Source: Paracholeplasma brassicae
GTDB lineage: Bacteria; Bacillota_I; Bacilli_A; Acholeplasmatales; UBA5453
Length of the DNA: 64,000 bases
Assembly (NCBI RefSeq): GCF_000967915.1
Contig: NC_022549.1
Coordinates: 1,228,366 to 1,292,365, forward strand
Reading direction: 5' to 3'
Shown here: in pieces, positions 8,603 through 17,153 of the stretch
How positions within the stretch are numbered: position 1 is the first letter of the stretch
How the letters are laid out: every line of letters begins with the position of its first letter
The notes under the pieces: generated by a model
What the model was told of the DNA's origin: nothing
The model's input: the letters and a program-made list of their open reading frames with translations, nothing else
Databases searched by the model: none
Position numbers and translations under genes: made by a program

Positions 8603-9056
8603 CGTCATTTCTCCTTTTGTTTCCATACAGGAATTTTTTTTCTGCTTCATTTAAATAAACGTGAAACTGGTTAGGGCGTTTCATTTTACCCTCACGAATC
8701 GCGTGTAATATTCTCAAACGCTCTTGTTTACTCAGTTGATAAAATACTTCTTCTAGCTTGATGTCTATTTTATCTTTTAACAACTGATCCATCACATAAA
8801 GACGACTGTGGTTAACAAACAGATTGTCTTTATCGATTGGGACTGCTTTGTTTAAACAAAGTAACTCTTCAATAGACATATTTAGTAGTCTCACTAGTTC
8901 AACAACGGCTTCAATTGGAGGCAGACTGATCCCTGTTTCCCATTTAGATAAGGCTTGTCTACTGATATTTAGGCTTGCACTTAATTCATCTTGTGTTAAA
9001 CCCCTATTTAACCGTTCTTCTTTAATTTTCTTTCCTACTTGAATTTGATCGATCAT
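8577..9056 (-). CDS. XRE family transcriptional regulator
   Basis: A 159-residue regulator with an N-terminal helix-turn-helix of the Cro/C1 type (GLTQDELSASLNISRQALSKWE, about residues 19-41) and a C-terminal region of about 90 residues rich in charged residues, ending KKNDD. The start ATG is preceded by AGGAGGTGCC. It is the first gene of a two-gene operon with the four-repeat protein, behind its own sigma-A-like promoter. A short inverted repeat GCAAC-N5-GTTGC just upstream of the -35 could be its own operator. The wider regulon is unknown. Confidence 0.88.
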   Translation of the reverse strand: MIDQIQVGKKIKEERLNRGLTQDELSASLNISRQALSKWETGISLPPIEAVVELVRLLNMSIEELLCLNKAVPIDKDNLFVNHSRLYVMDQLLKDKIDIKLEEVFYQLSKQERLRILHAIREGKMKRPNQFHVYLNEAEKKFLYGNKRRNDDDCKKNDD

Positions 9057-9074
9057 TTGGCACCTCCTGCATTT

Positions 9075-9118
9075 ATTCTATTACTTTTACTAGTAGTTGT
9101 CACGCAACGATTAGTTGC
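9075..9118 (-). promoter_or_regulatory. Promoter and possible operator of the XRE operon
   Basis: On the minus strand GTGACA and TAGAAT are separated by 17 bases (9103-9075). Immediately upstream lies the inverted repeat GCAAC-GATTA-GTTGC (9104-9118 on the plus strand), a candidate operator for the XRE protein. Confidence 0.5.
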
Positions 9119-9141
9119 AAAAAAAGGACCAAAAGGTCCTC
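9119..9141 (-). terminator. Intrinsic terminator of the nuclease lipoprotein gene
   Basis: On the minus strand AGGACC-TTTT-GGTCCT is followed by a run of T, starting five bases after the stop codon of the gene at 9146. Confidence 0.88.
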
Positions 9142-9145
9142 TTGA

Positions 9146-12100
9146 TTAACAAAACAATTGATGTTCTTTACGATAACTTCCTAAATCTACTTGAATTTCA
9201 AAGATTTTTAACTCAATATAACTCATTAAGAAATCTGGATCAAGGTTATTAAAACTGATTTTTCTGTTAGAATCTTCTTGCATAAAAATAGTCCAAATCG
9301 ATTCAAACAATTCTGGATGATCAATGAAAGGATTTCGATTCTTTTGTGTGCCATAAATGACTTCATTACGATTTACTTCAAATGAATCCACTGGATCTTC
9401 AAGATGCCAGTTAAGTAATACCGCTAGATTTCCCATCGTACGTGAAGGTGCGTTTGACGTTCTGCCAGATTCTGCAACGATTAACTTAAAGTTATCGTTT
9501 CTATAACGAACCGCCATGTACATGAGCATGCGCGCTATGTCACCTTTGTCTTGATCACCTGGGAAGAATCGGTTACTTCCTACCTGCCAATTTGACGTTG
9601 GTGAGGTTGGATTATTGAAGTAGTAATTACTTCTAGCACTATTGGTGCTTACAACCGAAATTCTCAAATGGTGCATATCTGATTTATAAGGACTTGCTTC
9701 ACTAAAAGACGATTGTGGCCAAACGTGTTCTTTGTTGTAACCTGAAATTGAGGTGTGGTCATAAACGCCTAAGTATCCACTACCACTAGGGTGTTTATCT
9801 GAAACCTCTAAGACTTTATTTGTGGCTGAATAAGAAATCGAATGATAATTTCTAGAGATAATGGTTGTTAAGCTTCTTAGTAATTCATCGCCAATCTTTC
9901 CATTTGCCTCTTGGTAGTATCCAGTCAGTGGGTTACCCAAGCGAATCTCTATTACGATACTTGATTGATAAATAATCGTCGAATTTTTTGATAATGTGTA
10001 GTTTAATAAGACGCTTTCTTCTGCCTCAAGCGTGATAATTTTTCCATCATTGGATAGAATTGACTGATTAGAAGATTGATAAGAAACACTTAATCCAAAT
10101 CGCTCATCGGTGTATTTTAGAACTAAGTCATCACTGATGATCATTTGATGATTTAGTCCAAGATGCTCTAAGACCAAATCATTAACTCGGTTTAGGTCAT
10201 TTGGTCTGGTTTGTATATCGTCTTGTTCTAGAACGACAATGTAATAGTTGTTGTTTTCGTAAACGACGTACCCAAGCACTTCAATTACCTCAGCAAATGA
10301 AAAATCAAATGTTGATAAGTAAGACATATCAACTAAGACCACTTCTTGACCAACCACGATTCTTGCGATGTGATTGTTTATGTCACTAAACAGTCCTTCA
10401 AAATAGATATTTTTGCCTACTGTTTCATTAGGTGTTTGCGGGTCATAATTGGTTGGATATATTACTGTTTGTTCTTGTTTGATTAAGCTTGTTACGTCGG
10501 TTAGTTGTTTTTCTTTAACCCCTGTAACATTACCTTTTATAATGTAGGAATACCCTATTTCTAGCTCAGGAATAAAAGCAACATCCAAATATACTTCTAT
10601 GCCAGTGTCTGCGTCTTCAAAAAAAGCGCGAACTTGATTATTCATTGTTATAAATCCAGTCAAAACGCCAGTGGTTTTAACAAGTCCATTGTGTGTTTTT
10701 GCTTCACTTATGGTGATTGGATCACCCTCACCAATAATAAACGCGTGTGTGAAACTGACTTCTTCCGTACCTTTTCGTATAGTCACAACCACACCAATTG
10801 TTTTAACTTGGTTTTCAATCAAAATAACTTCACCTGATATTAAATCAATCAAATGATTATACGGATTTAATCCATCTTGGTAATGGTATGAAATAGCAGA
10901 ATCATAGTTACCGATAGTTACTAAAGATAACTGTTGTTCAAACATCAGTTTGCTTGGAAGCACTAGCGCTTCTTGGTCTTTTAATACCGATTTCATGTCA
11001 TCACTCAATTGGTTATGTGTGATTAAAATATTGTCAATGATAACCCTTGAGGCTGACGCATTTCTTAATTCAAAGGTCACTTCACCTTGAACACCTAAAT
11101 TGATTACTTCATAAGTCATCGTATCTGCAGTAACTAAAAACGTATGTCTGAGCTCGTTATTTAAATAGAGATCTACGTTTCTTGTCGAGGCACCACTAAA
11201 CACGTGTTTAAAATCGATTGAAACACTATTTACCCCGTTTGGGATAATCGTTTTTAAGAATTGCGATGAACTTTGTCCAAAGGTTAATGCTTTGCCATCA
11301 AGTATTTGATCGCCTCTCATACCTTCATAGACCCAAATTAAGCCGTTTTCGCTTTGAAATGAACCGTTCGTATAAGATGATCCTGAGCCAGAGGATTGTT
11401 CAAAAGTTTCCAAAGTTGACAGGTTAACCTCATTTTTTATCGTCAAAGTGGCTTCTACGATTCGTTCGTTATCACTTGAATCAACTGCATAGTAATAGAC
11501 TTTGTACACACCAGGTGTGAAATAATCTACCTCAGAGTCATCAACCCATAACTGTGGACTACCATCTAGGTTATCTGTGACCGTAATTCTACTCAATAGA
11601 TCAATTAAATCACCTAGAAAGATTGTAAGATTTTCTACACCTATTATATTTGGAGCCGTCGTGTCAAGTGTTACTTTTATCCATTTGACATAGACGGTTA
11701 AATTATCTCTAACATATCCATCAAATGGCTTTGTAAATGCTTGATCTAAATATAGTCCTGCAAAATCAAACCCTTCTTTACTAAGTGTTTGATTAAATAG
11801 ACTATCTTTTAGAACAACGTAGTCGCTTTGATTGTCATTATCAACAATCACAAGTGTGTATGTGTCATCACTTTGGGGTTTTGCTTTAACGATAAACGAC
11901 CGGTCAAACGATTGTTGTTCTTCATTGATTGTCACTGTAAGGGTAATCTTGATGGTGACATCCACCTCAGTTGGCACAATTTTTATTTTAAGTCCTTCGA
12001 CTATAGCAACCGTTTGATTACTTGAGGTGTATGTAACCTCAATGTCACTAAACTTGTTTTCTAAGTCAGGCAAAGAAACATCTTTTGTCACATTATTTTC

Positions 12101-12226
12101 TGAATCACTTGAATCATAAGTTAATACAAAAGCGGCATCCACTTTTTCAAACGTGTTTTTTTGATCAAAACACCCACTTAATAGTACTAGAAAAGCTAAT
12201 ACAACTAACACTTTAATACGTTTCAT
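9146..12226 (-). CDS. Surface lipoprotein with C-terminal endonuclease I domain
   Basis: A 1026-residue exported lipoprotein (lipobox LLSGC) probably involved in digesting external nucleic acid. In order I see an atrophied bacterial Ig-like domain, an InlB B-repeat-like segment, a DUF5011-type domain (DNLDGSPQLWV), a jelly-roll-like sandwich, another Ig-like piece and an OB-fold-like domain. Last is an endonuclease I (EndA/Bsn) domain at about 765-1000 with the catalytic-type motif KEHVWPQS, then DMHHLR and NNP. Family members are non-specific extracellular nucleases needing divalent metal. The ATG (12226) lies after AGGAGA; a TTG three bases earlier is less likely. In a cell with limited nucleotide synthesis it would feed scavenging, which is inference. 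It is monocistronic with its own terminator. Confidence 0.88.
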   Translation of the reverse strand: MKRIKVLVVLAFLVLLSGCFDQKNTFEKVDAAFVLTYDSSDSENNVTKDVSLPDLENKFSDIEVTYTSSNQTVAIVEGLKIKIVPTEVDVTIKITLTVTINEEQQSFDRSFIVKAKPQSDDTYTLVIVDNDNQSDYVVLKDSLFNQTLSKEGFDFAGLYLDQAFTKPFDGYVRDNLTVYVKWIKVTLDTTAPNIIGVENLTIFLGDLIDLLSRITVTDNLDGSPQLWVDDSEVDYFTPGVYKVYYYAVDSSDNERIVEATLTIKNEVNLSTLETFEQSSGSGSSYTNGSFQSENGLIWVYEGMRGDQILDGKALTFGQSSSQFLKTIIPNGVNSVSIDFKHVFSGASTRNVDLYLNNELRHTFLVTADTMTYEVINLGVQGEVTFELRNASASRVIIDNILITHNQLSDDMKSVLKDQEALVLPSKLMFEQQLSLVTIGNYDSAISYHYQDGLNPYNHLIDLISGEVILIENQVKTIGVVVTIRKGTEEVSFTHAFIIGEGDPITISEAKTHNGLVKTTGVLTGFITMNNQVRAFFEDADTGIEVYLDVAFIPELEIGYSYIIKGNVTGVKEKQLTDVTSLIKQEQTVIYPTNYDPQTPNETVGKNIYFEGLFSDINNHIARIVVGQEVVLVDMSYLSTFDFSFAEVIEVLGYVVYENNNYYIVVLEQDDIQTRPNDLNRVNDLVLEHLGLNHQMIISDDLVLKYTDERFGLSVSYQSSNQSILSNDGKIITLEAEESVLLNYTLSKNSTIIYQSSIVIEIRLGNPLTGYYQEANGKIGDELLRSLTTIISRNYHSISYSATNKVLEVSDKHPSGSGYLGVYDHTSISGYNKEHVWPQSSFSEASPYKSDMHHLRISVVSTNSARSNYYFNNPTSPTSNWQVGSNRFFPGDQDKGDIARMLMYMAVRYRNDNFKLIVAESGRTSNAPSRTMGNLAVLLNWHLEDPVDSFEVNRNEVIYGTQKNRNPFIDHPELFESIWTIFMQEDSNRKISFNNLDPDFLMSYIELKIFEIQVDLGSYRKEHQLFC

Positions 12227-12315
12227 CAATTTTTATCTCCTAAATTTATTTTAGTTCTTTTAGACACTAAAGTCATTGTAACATAGTTGATGTGTTTTTA
12301 AAACCGTCATTTATG

Positions 12316-12374
12316 AAAAAAAGGGGCTGTAACGAAATGAAGAATTAATTATCTTCATTTCGTTACAGCCCCTT
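12316..12374 (-). terminator. Long-stem intrinsic terminator of the ABC-F gene
   Basis: A perfect 23-bp stem with an 8-base loop (left arm 12321-12343, right arm 12352-12374) is followed on the minus strand by T7. The stem is about twice as long as other terminators in this window. Confidence 0.85.
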
Positions 12375-12380
12375 GTATTT

Positions 12381-13997
12381 TTATTTGTAAAGAACGCTCT
12401 TAACGTCTTTTTTCTTAACGTGATCGATGTATTCGTCTAATGTGCCATTAAAACTATACGCACCTAAATCACCGATTTCAATAATTTTATTGCAGACCGT
12501 GTCAATTAATTTATGGTCGTGAGTGAACATGATGATTGCACCATTAAAAGCTTCTAGACCATTGTTGACGGCTTGAATGGCTTCAAGGTCTAAGTGAATG
12601 GTTGGCGAGTCAATAATCAGTGTGTTCGCATTTGATAACATTAACTTTGAATAAAGTAATCTCATCTTTTCACCACCAGATAAATACTCAACGGATTTGA
12701 GCGGTTGGTCCCCACTAAAAAGCATACGTCCTAAAAAGCCACGAATATAGGATTCCGCTTGTTCATTTGAAAATTGTCTTAGCCAATCAATGAGGTTTAA
12801 ATCAAAGTTTTCAAAGTATTTGTCAATGTCAGAAGAAAAATAATTCGTCTTAATGGTTTGACCCCATTTAACAATCCCACTGAGTGGTTCTTTTTCACCT
12901 GCAAGGATGGCAAGTAAATTTTGTTTAAGTAAGTCGTTGTCACCAACAATAGCGACTTTGTCTCCTCTGTTTATGGTAAAAGAGACGTTTTCAAAGCCCA
13001 TTTTATCATCAATTTTGTAAGAAAGGTTTGATACATCTAAGACATCTTTACCCAGTGGTTTATCAATGTCAAAACCGATGAATGGGTATTTACGTAAGGA
13101 TGGAACAATGTTTTCTAACTCGATTTTTTCTAACGATTTCTTTCTTGATGTTGCCTGTCTACTCTTTGAAAGGTTTGCACTAAAGCGTGCAATAAAGGCT
13201 TTTAGTTCTTCAATTCGTTCTTCTTTTTTCTTGTTACGGTCATTCATTAATCGTTGAATGAGCTGTGAAGACTCTAACCAAAAATCGTAGTTACCTTGAT
13301 ACAGTTTTGCTTGGAAGTAGTCAATGTCAACCATGTGTGTACAAACGTTGTTCAAAAAATGTCTGTCATGCGAAACAGTAATCACGGTGTGCTCGTAATC
13401 AATTAAAAAATCTTCTAACCAACGAATGGCTTCGTAATCTAGGTTATTGGTCGGTTCATCAAGTAATAAGATATCCGGTGTTCCAAAAAGCGCTTGTGCT
13501 AATAAAACTTTGACTTTTTGCTTAGGAACGATATCGGCCATCTTTTGATAAAAATCGCTTTGAGGAACGTTTAATCCATTTAATAATTTCTCCGCGTTAT
13601 ATTCGGCTTCCCACCCATCAAGTTCAGCAAACTCAACTTCTAAATTAGCCAGTTCATAGCCTTCTTTTTCACTTAACGTCTCTAAATTATAGTAATATTC
13701 TTTACTTTTCATGATTTCAAACAAGCGTTGATGCCCCATGATGACTACTTCGATTGCTGTTAATTCATCATACGCATTTTGATCTTGTTTAAGTGTAGCG
13801 ATTCGTTTGTTTTTTTCAACAATGATATCGCCTTTGGTAGGTTCTTTTTCCTTTGAAAGTAATTTTAAAAACGTGGACTTGCCGGCACCATTGGCACCGA
13901 TAATTCCATAACAATTACCTGGCAGAAATTTAATATTTACATCCTCAAATAATTTTTTATCTGAGAAGACGAGACTTACGTTTGAAACATGTATCAT
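12381..13997 (-). CDS. ABC-F ATPase, YkpA/YbiT type, with one degenerate ATP site
   Basis: A 538-residue soluble protein with two nucleotide-binding domains and no membrane segment. It is probably a ribosome-associated ABC-F factor. NBD1 has an intact Walker A (GANGAGKS, 34-41), Walker B with the catalytic E181 and H210, but its signature is IVPKQ (156-160) instead of LSGGQ. NBD2 keeps the signature LSGGE (439-443), but its Walker A reads GDNDLLKQN (352-360) and its catalytic Glu is Ser464 in IIDSPT. Thus the site formed by NBD1 Walker motifs and the NBD2 signature is intact, while the opposite one has lost both faces. The charged linker lies at about 245-300. The start follows GGAGG by seven bases. 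Confidence 0.9.
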   Translation of the reverse strand: MIHVSNVSLVFSDKKLFEDVNIKFLPGNCYGIIGANGAGKSTFLKLLSKEKEPTKGDIIVEKNKRIATLKQDQNAYDELTAIEVVIMGHQRLFEIMKSKEYYYNLETLSEKEGYELANLEVEFAELDGWEAEYNAEKLLNGLNVPQSDFYQKMADIVPKQKVKVLLAQALFGTPDILLLDEPTNNLDYEAIRWLEDFLIDYEHTVITVSHDRHFLNNVCTHMVDIDYFQAKLYQGNYDFWLESSQLIQRLMNDRNKKKEERIEELKAFIARFSANLSKSRQATSRKKSLEKIELENIVPSLRKYPFIGFDIDKPLGKDVLDVSNLSYKIDDKMGFENVSFTINRGDKVAIVGDNDLLKQNLLAILAGEKEPLSGIVKWGQTIKTNYFSSDIDKYFENFDLNLIDWLRQFSNEQAESYIRGFLGRMLFSGDQPLKSVEYLSGGEKMRLLYSKLMLSNANTLIIDSPTIHLDLEAIQAVNNGLEAFNGAIIMFTHDHKLIDTVCNKIIEIGDLGAYSFNGTLDEYIDHVKKKDVKSVLYK

Positions 13998-14026
13998 TCT
14001 AATACCTCCATTAATCAACTTTATAT

Positions 14027-14055
14027 AGTTTAGTCAAAATAGCCTTGAAAGTCAA
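14027..14055 (-). promoter_or_regulatory. Promoter of the ABC-F gene
   Basis: TTGACT and TAAACT are separated by 17 bases on the minus strand, ending 30 bases before the ATG at 13997. Confidence 0.6.
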
Positions 14056-14173
14056 CTAGATAACGCTTACGAAACAAAAACAATCGTTATTGTTGAGGTT
14101 TATTGAAAAAAGAAACCAATAATCGAAAATGAACGACGATTTCTTAAATTACTCAAAGGATGCACTATTCTCT

Positions 14174-14182
14174 TGTTATAAT
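14174..14182 (+). promoter_or_regulatory. Extended -10 promoter of the double GNAT gene
   Basis: TGTTATAAT lies 24 bases before the ATG at 14206. The -35 region is weak. Confidence 0.5.
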
Positions 14183-14205
14183 GAAGGCATAAGGATGGTA
14201 ACACT

Positions 14206-15165
14206 ATGACGATATTAAACTTGACTACTACACATCTAGAAGCTTTGACTAATTTAATTAATGAATCCATTGATGATTATGACTTACGCTTATTAAAAGT
14301 CACGCCAGAGTTAATGAACGTTTACTTCGTTGAAGAAATCGAAGGTTATCAAAAAATAAGTCTAGCGTTTCTATCGGATAAAACCTTGCTTGGGTTTGCC
14401 TCAGGTGTCAGTGATTTCAAGAGAAAAACCAACTATCTCACCTGTCTGTTTGTAAAAAAAGATCATCAACTTCAAGGCATTGGAAAAACACTATTAAACG
14501 CACTCGAAGAAAGACTAATAAACAATGGTTTTGATACCATCGACTGTGTGTTTTTTAATCCGATTCAATGGTCGTTTTTTGTAAATAATCAATCACACAC
14601 TCATAACAACATGCCAGGTGTATTAATCAACAGTCACTACGAATCATTTTTAAAAAAACAAGGCTACTTGCCTTTTGCCTATCAAAACCTTTATCATATG
14701 AATTTAACCCACCTAGATGAATCACCATCTTTGCACTATAAAATAGAGCAACTCAAAGCGCAAGGCATCGTCATTGAATACTTCAATAAAACGACTTGTA
14801 AGAACCACACAAATCTCTTTAAAAACCTTAATAACCCAGGTTTTGAACAGGCATTCAATCAAGCGATTTTAGCAAACAAACCCATACTTATCGCTAGAAA
14901 ATACGACGAAGTCATTGGCTTTACAGGCCCATTAAATGTCATTAACCAAAAAGGTACATTTTCAGGTATTGGTGTATCTTCAGTTTATGGAGGTTTAGGT
15001 ATTGGAAAAGCACTTTTTTACGAGCTGTGTCATCGATTAAAAGCGACGGGGGCCACCTACATGACCCTATTTACAGGAACAGAGAATAAAGCAAGGCGTA
15101 TCTATGAAGCCCAAGGCTTTGAAGTCACACAAACCTTCACAAATCTAAGAAAACGGCTCAAATAA
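14206..15165 (+). CDS. Tandem-domain GNAT acetyltransferase
   Basis: A 319-residue protein with two GNAT folds. The N-terminal domain (about 1-165) shows the acetyl-CoA loop HQLQGIGKT near residue 88. The C-terminal domain (about 180-319) shows VYGGLGIGKA near 265 and the typical NKARRIYEAQGF end. The start ATG follows AAGGATGG. It is monocistronic between two divergently placed promoters. Duplicated GNAT proteins often keep one active and one structural domain; both loops look intact here. The substrate is unknown. Confidence 0.85.
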   Translation: MTILNLTTTHLEALTNLINESIDDYDLRLLKVTPELMNVYFVEEIEGYQKISLAFLSDKTLLGFASGVSDFKRKTNYLTCLFVKKDHQLQGIGKTLLNALEERLINNGFDTIDCVFFNPIQWSFFVNNQSHTHNNMPGVLINSHYESFLKKQGYLPFAYQNLYHMNLTHLDESPSLHYKIEQLKAQGIVIEYFNKTTCKNHTNLFKNLNNPGFEQAFNQAILANKPILIARKYDEVIGFTGPLNVINQKGTFSGIGVSSVYGGLGIGKALFYELCHRLKATGATYMTLFTGTENKARRIYEAQGFEVTQTFTNLRKRLK

Positions 15166-15272
15166 CCACATAAATTAGTCTAAATAAACCGTTTGTTTAG
15201 AAAGATTATCATATGATTTATATTTTATCTCATCGGTTGTTATAATTTGAACTGTAGAAAGAAGGTTATGAC

Positions 15273-15596
15273 ATGTATGTTACCACTCGTGTTCTTAAAA
15301 TGGAAAAAGGACATAAAGATAGCTTTATTACGCGTTTCAATCAACCATTCGTGCTTCAATCATTTGACGGTTTTGTCAAACGTGAGGTATTGATTGATGA
15401 AAGAAATAAATCATACGACTTATATCGTATCTCCGTCTATTTTGAATCTAGACAAGCCTACATCAACTGGGAAGGTTCAGAAACACATAAAGCCATGCAT
15501 CAAAATCCAAATGGGCATAAAAAAGAAATGCCTGGTTTAATTGAAGCCTCAAGAGAAACGTTTCATGAGCTTGTGACACTTTATAAAAACGAATAA
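15273..15596 (+). CDS. IsdG/HmoB-like antibiotic biosynthesis monooxygenase domain protein
   Basis: A 107-residue ABM-fold protein, the usual length for IsdG and HmoA/HmoB heme-degrading enzymes. Trp66 and His76 keep the spacing of the IsdG catalytic Trp and axial His, but the position of the IsdG Asn7 is occupied here by Thr5 in the sequence VTTRV. It could therefore be a heme oxygenase variant, a heme-binding protein, or a stress-linked monooxygenase. The start ATG follows GAAGG. An ATCATATGAT palindrome at 15208-15217 lies upstream, loosely like an iron-responsive operator. It is monocistronic and followed by two terminator hairpins. Confidence 0.75.
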   Translation: MYVTTRVLKMEKGHKDSFITRFNQPFVLQSFDGFVKREVLIDERNKSYDLYRISVYFESRQAYINWEGSETHKAMHQNPNGHKKEMPGLIEASRETFHELVTLYKNE

Positions 15597-15607
15597 TCAT
15601 TTCAAAA

Positions 15608-15640
15608 AAAACACCTTGATACCATCTAAGGTGTTTTATT
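15608..15640 (+). terminator. Terminator of the IsdG-like gene
   Basis: A stem AAAACACCTT/AAGGTGTTTT with a 10-base loop, followed by T-rich sequence, just after the stop at 15596. Confidence 0.8.
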
Positions 15641-15654
15641 TGTCTATAAATAAA

Positions 15655-15684
15655 AAAACAGTCATCGTTATGACTGTTTTATTT
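15655..15684. terminator. Second hairpin terminator, serving the small minus-strand gene
   Basis: An 11-bp stem AAAACAGTCAT/ATGACTGTTTT with a CGTT loop, A-rich on the left and T-rich on the right, directly after the stop codon of the 31-residue minus-strand frame. Confidence 0.8.
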
Positions 15685-15685
15685 G

Positions 15686-15781
15686 TTACAATTGATTAAT
15701 TTTAATGCCTTTTTTCTTTGCGTTTCTGATCTTGTTTTTCTTTAGGTGTTTGCCTCTAGAATCTTTGCCATGAACTTGCAT
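15686..15781 (-). CDS. Small basic protein of 31 residues
   Basis: The ATG at 15781 lies six bases after AAGGAG, and the 31-codon frame (begins MQVHGKDSRGKHL, ends KKGIKINQL) is very rich in Lys, Arg and Asn. It has its own consensus promoter 40 bases upstream and its own terminator, the signature of a real transcription unit. The basic composition suggests RNA or ribosome binding, which is inference. I do not recognise a family, and it is too short for motif analysis. A GGGGATTTCCCC palindrome lies in the short leader. Confidence 0.6.
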   Translation of the reverse strand: MQVHGKDSRGKHLKKNKIRNAKKKGIKINQL

Positions 15782-15820
15782 GATATGCTCCTTTTTATAA
15801 AGGGGATTTCCCCAAGAGAT

Positions 15821-15849
15821 ATTCTACACCTAGTAGACAAAGACTTCAA
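15821..15849 (-). promoter_or_regulatory. Promoter of the small basic gene
   Basis: TTGAAG and TAGAAT are separated by exactly 17 bases on the minus strand, 40 bases before the ATG at 15781. Confidence 0.65.
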
Positions 15850-15910
15850 GAAAAATCCTTTTTATTTTATATTAATTATAAACTGTAATCAAACAATTCA
15901 TGCATTGTGT

Positions 15911-16444
15911 TTAAACTTCAATAAACGCACGAAATCCCCTAGAACCATAGTACGAATCAGCGCCATTACAATAAGTAAATACACGACCATAATGGTAGTC
16001 ACAAAACAGTGCCCCCTTTTGATCTCTGATTGAATTAGGTGTCAAAATCCAACTCGATGTTTTCGTGTCAAATGGTCCTAATTTTTGAAGCTCATAATAC
16101 ATAGTTTCATCTAAAATCTGAAGGTTGTGTTTTTCGACTAGTTCTATCGCACTTGTCTCAGGTGGAAACTTCTTTCTAGATATTCTTGCTTCTTTGTCAT
16201 AACAAATGCTTCTCCTGTCTGGTGATTCTTTTGATGAATCAACAAACACATATAGGTCTTTTTCTTTATTGTGATACCAAAAGGCTGGTTCACCTTTGGT
16301 TTGTTCCATGTAGATTAATGATAGAATAGCTTGTTCATTCTTTAGCAGGCGTTGTTTGATACGGGTAAAATCAACTGTTTCTAAGCGTTTTTCATCTCTT
16401 TTATACCGTAATTCAATCAAATCAATTAGTTGTTCTTTTGTCAT
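15911..16444 (-). CDS. DUF4256 family protein
   Basis: A 177-residue cytosolic protein matching the DUF4256 family over its full length. Conserved stretches seen are GEPAFWYH, SAESP-like SSKESPDRRSICYD, GPFDTKTSSW and the C-terminal GALFCDYHYGRVFTYCNGADSYY. The family has no established function. The start is ATG 16444, ten bases after AAGGA; an earlier in-frame ATG at 16468 lies before this ribosome binding site. It is downstream of the amino-acid transporter genes but separated from them by a terminator. Confidence 0.85.
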   Translation of the reverse strand: MTKEQLIDLIELRYKRDEKRLETVDFTRIKQRLLKNEQAILSLIYMEQTKGEPAFWYHNKEKDLYVFVDSSKESPDRRSICYDKEARISRKKFPPETSAIELVEKHNLQILDETMYYELQKLGPFDTKTSSWILTPNSIRDQKGALFCDYHYGRVFTYCNGADSYYGSRGFRAFIEV

Positions 16445-16492
16445 TAAAATCACATCCTTTATACTCATTTTATCAAAGATTAAGACAACTGT

Positions 16493-16530
16493 AAAAAAAA
16501 ACGACTACCTAGACGTTATCAAGGTAGTCG
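16493..16530 (-). terminator. Terminator of the amino-acid transporter operon
   Basis: On the minus strand a 9-bp stem CGACTACCT/AGGTAGTCG is followed by T9. The permease stop codon (TAG) sits in the loop. Confidence 0.88.
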
Positions 16531-17153
16531 AACTTTTGTTCTAATAGACGGAATGTTTTTACGATAACATAACTAAATACCAAGTAGAAGAGACCTGCGA
16601 CGACAAATGGTGATAGGGTAAAATCTCTTGATACGATTTCTTTTACCCCTCTTAAAACATCAGTTAATGCGATCACTGTAACTAAAGACGTATCTTTAAT
16701 TAAATTGATAACTTCACTTGATATGCTTGGTAGCTCTTTTCTAATGGCTTGAGGCAATATAATATGGCGATAGATTTGATATTTATTTGCGCCCATCACT
16801 TTTGCACTTTCTTCTTGATCTTTTGAGGTGCTTTCAACACCAGCTCTTAAGATTTCAACAAAATAAGCACTATAATTTAAAACAAACGTGAGGTACGCAA
16901 CCATCATGCGATCAATATAAACGCCCATAAATGGCAACCCATACATGAAAAAGAACAATTGAAGCATCAGTGGTGTACCCCTAAATAACCATGTGTAAAG
17001 CCTTAGTATTCCTTTAATGAATGGGTTAATTTTATAAATTGAAATGAGTATTAAACTCAAAATACTCGAGAGCACTAGAGTGACAACAAATAAATTTGTT
17101 GATAACCACATACCATCTCTCAAGTATTTGATTGTACTAATAATGTATTCCAT
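16509..17153 (-). CDS. Polar amino-acid ABC transporter permease
   Basis: A 214-residue inner-membrane permease of the HisMQ/GlnP type, with about five membrane segments and the EAA loop seen as ESAKVMGANKYQIYRHIILPQA (about 113-134), which docks to the ATPase. Its ATG overlaps the stop of the binding-protein gene by one base (TAATG), so the two are coupled. No ATP-binding subunit is encoded next to them, because the following gene is DUF4256 behind a terminator. The ATPase must be shared or encoded elsewhere. Substrate is probably a polar or basic amino acid. Confidence 0.92.
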   Translation of the reverse strand: MEYIISTIKYLRDGMWLSTNLFVVTLVLSSILSLILISIYKINPFIKGILRLYTWLFRGTPLMLQLFFFMYGLPFMGVYIDRMMVAYLTFVLNYSAYFVEILRAGVESTSKDQEESAKVMGANKYQIYRHIILPQAIRKELPSISSEVINLIKDTSLVTVIALTDVLRGVKEIVSRDFTLSPFVVAGLFYLVFSYVIVKTFRLLEQKFDYLDNV

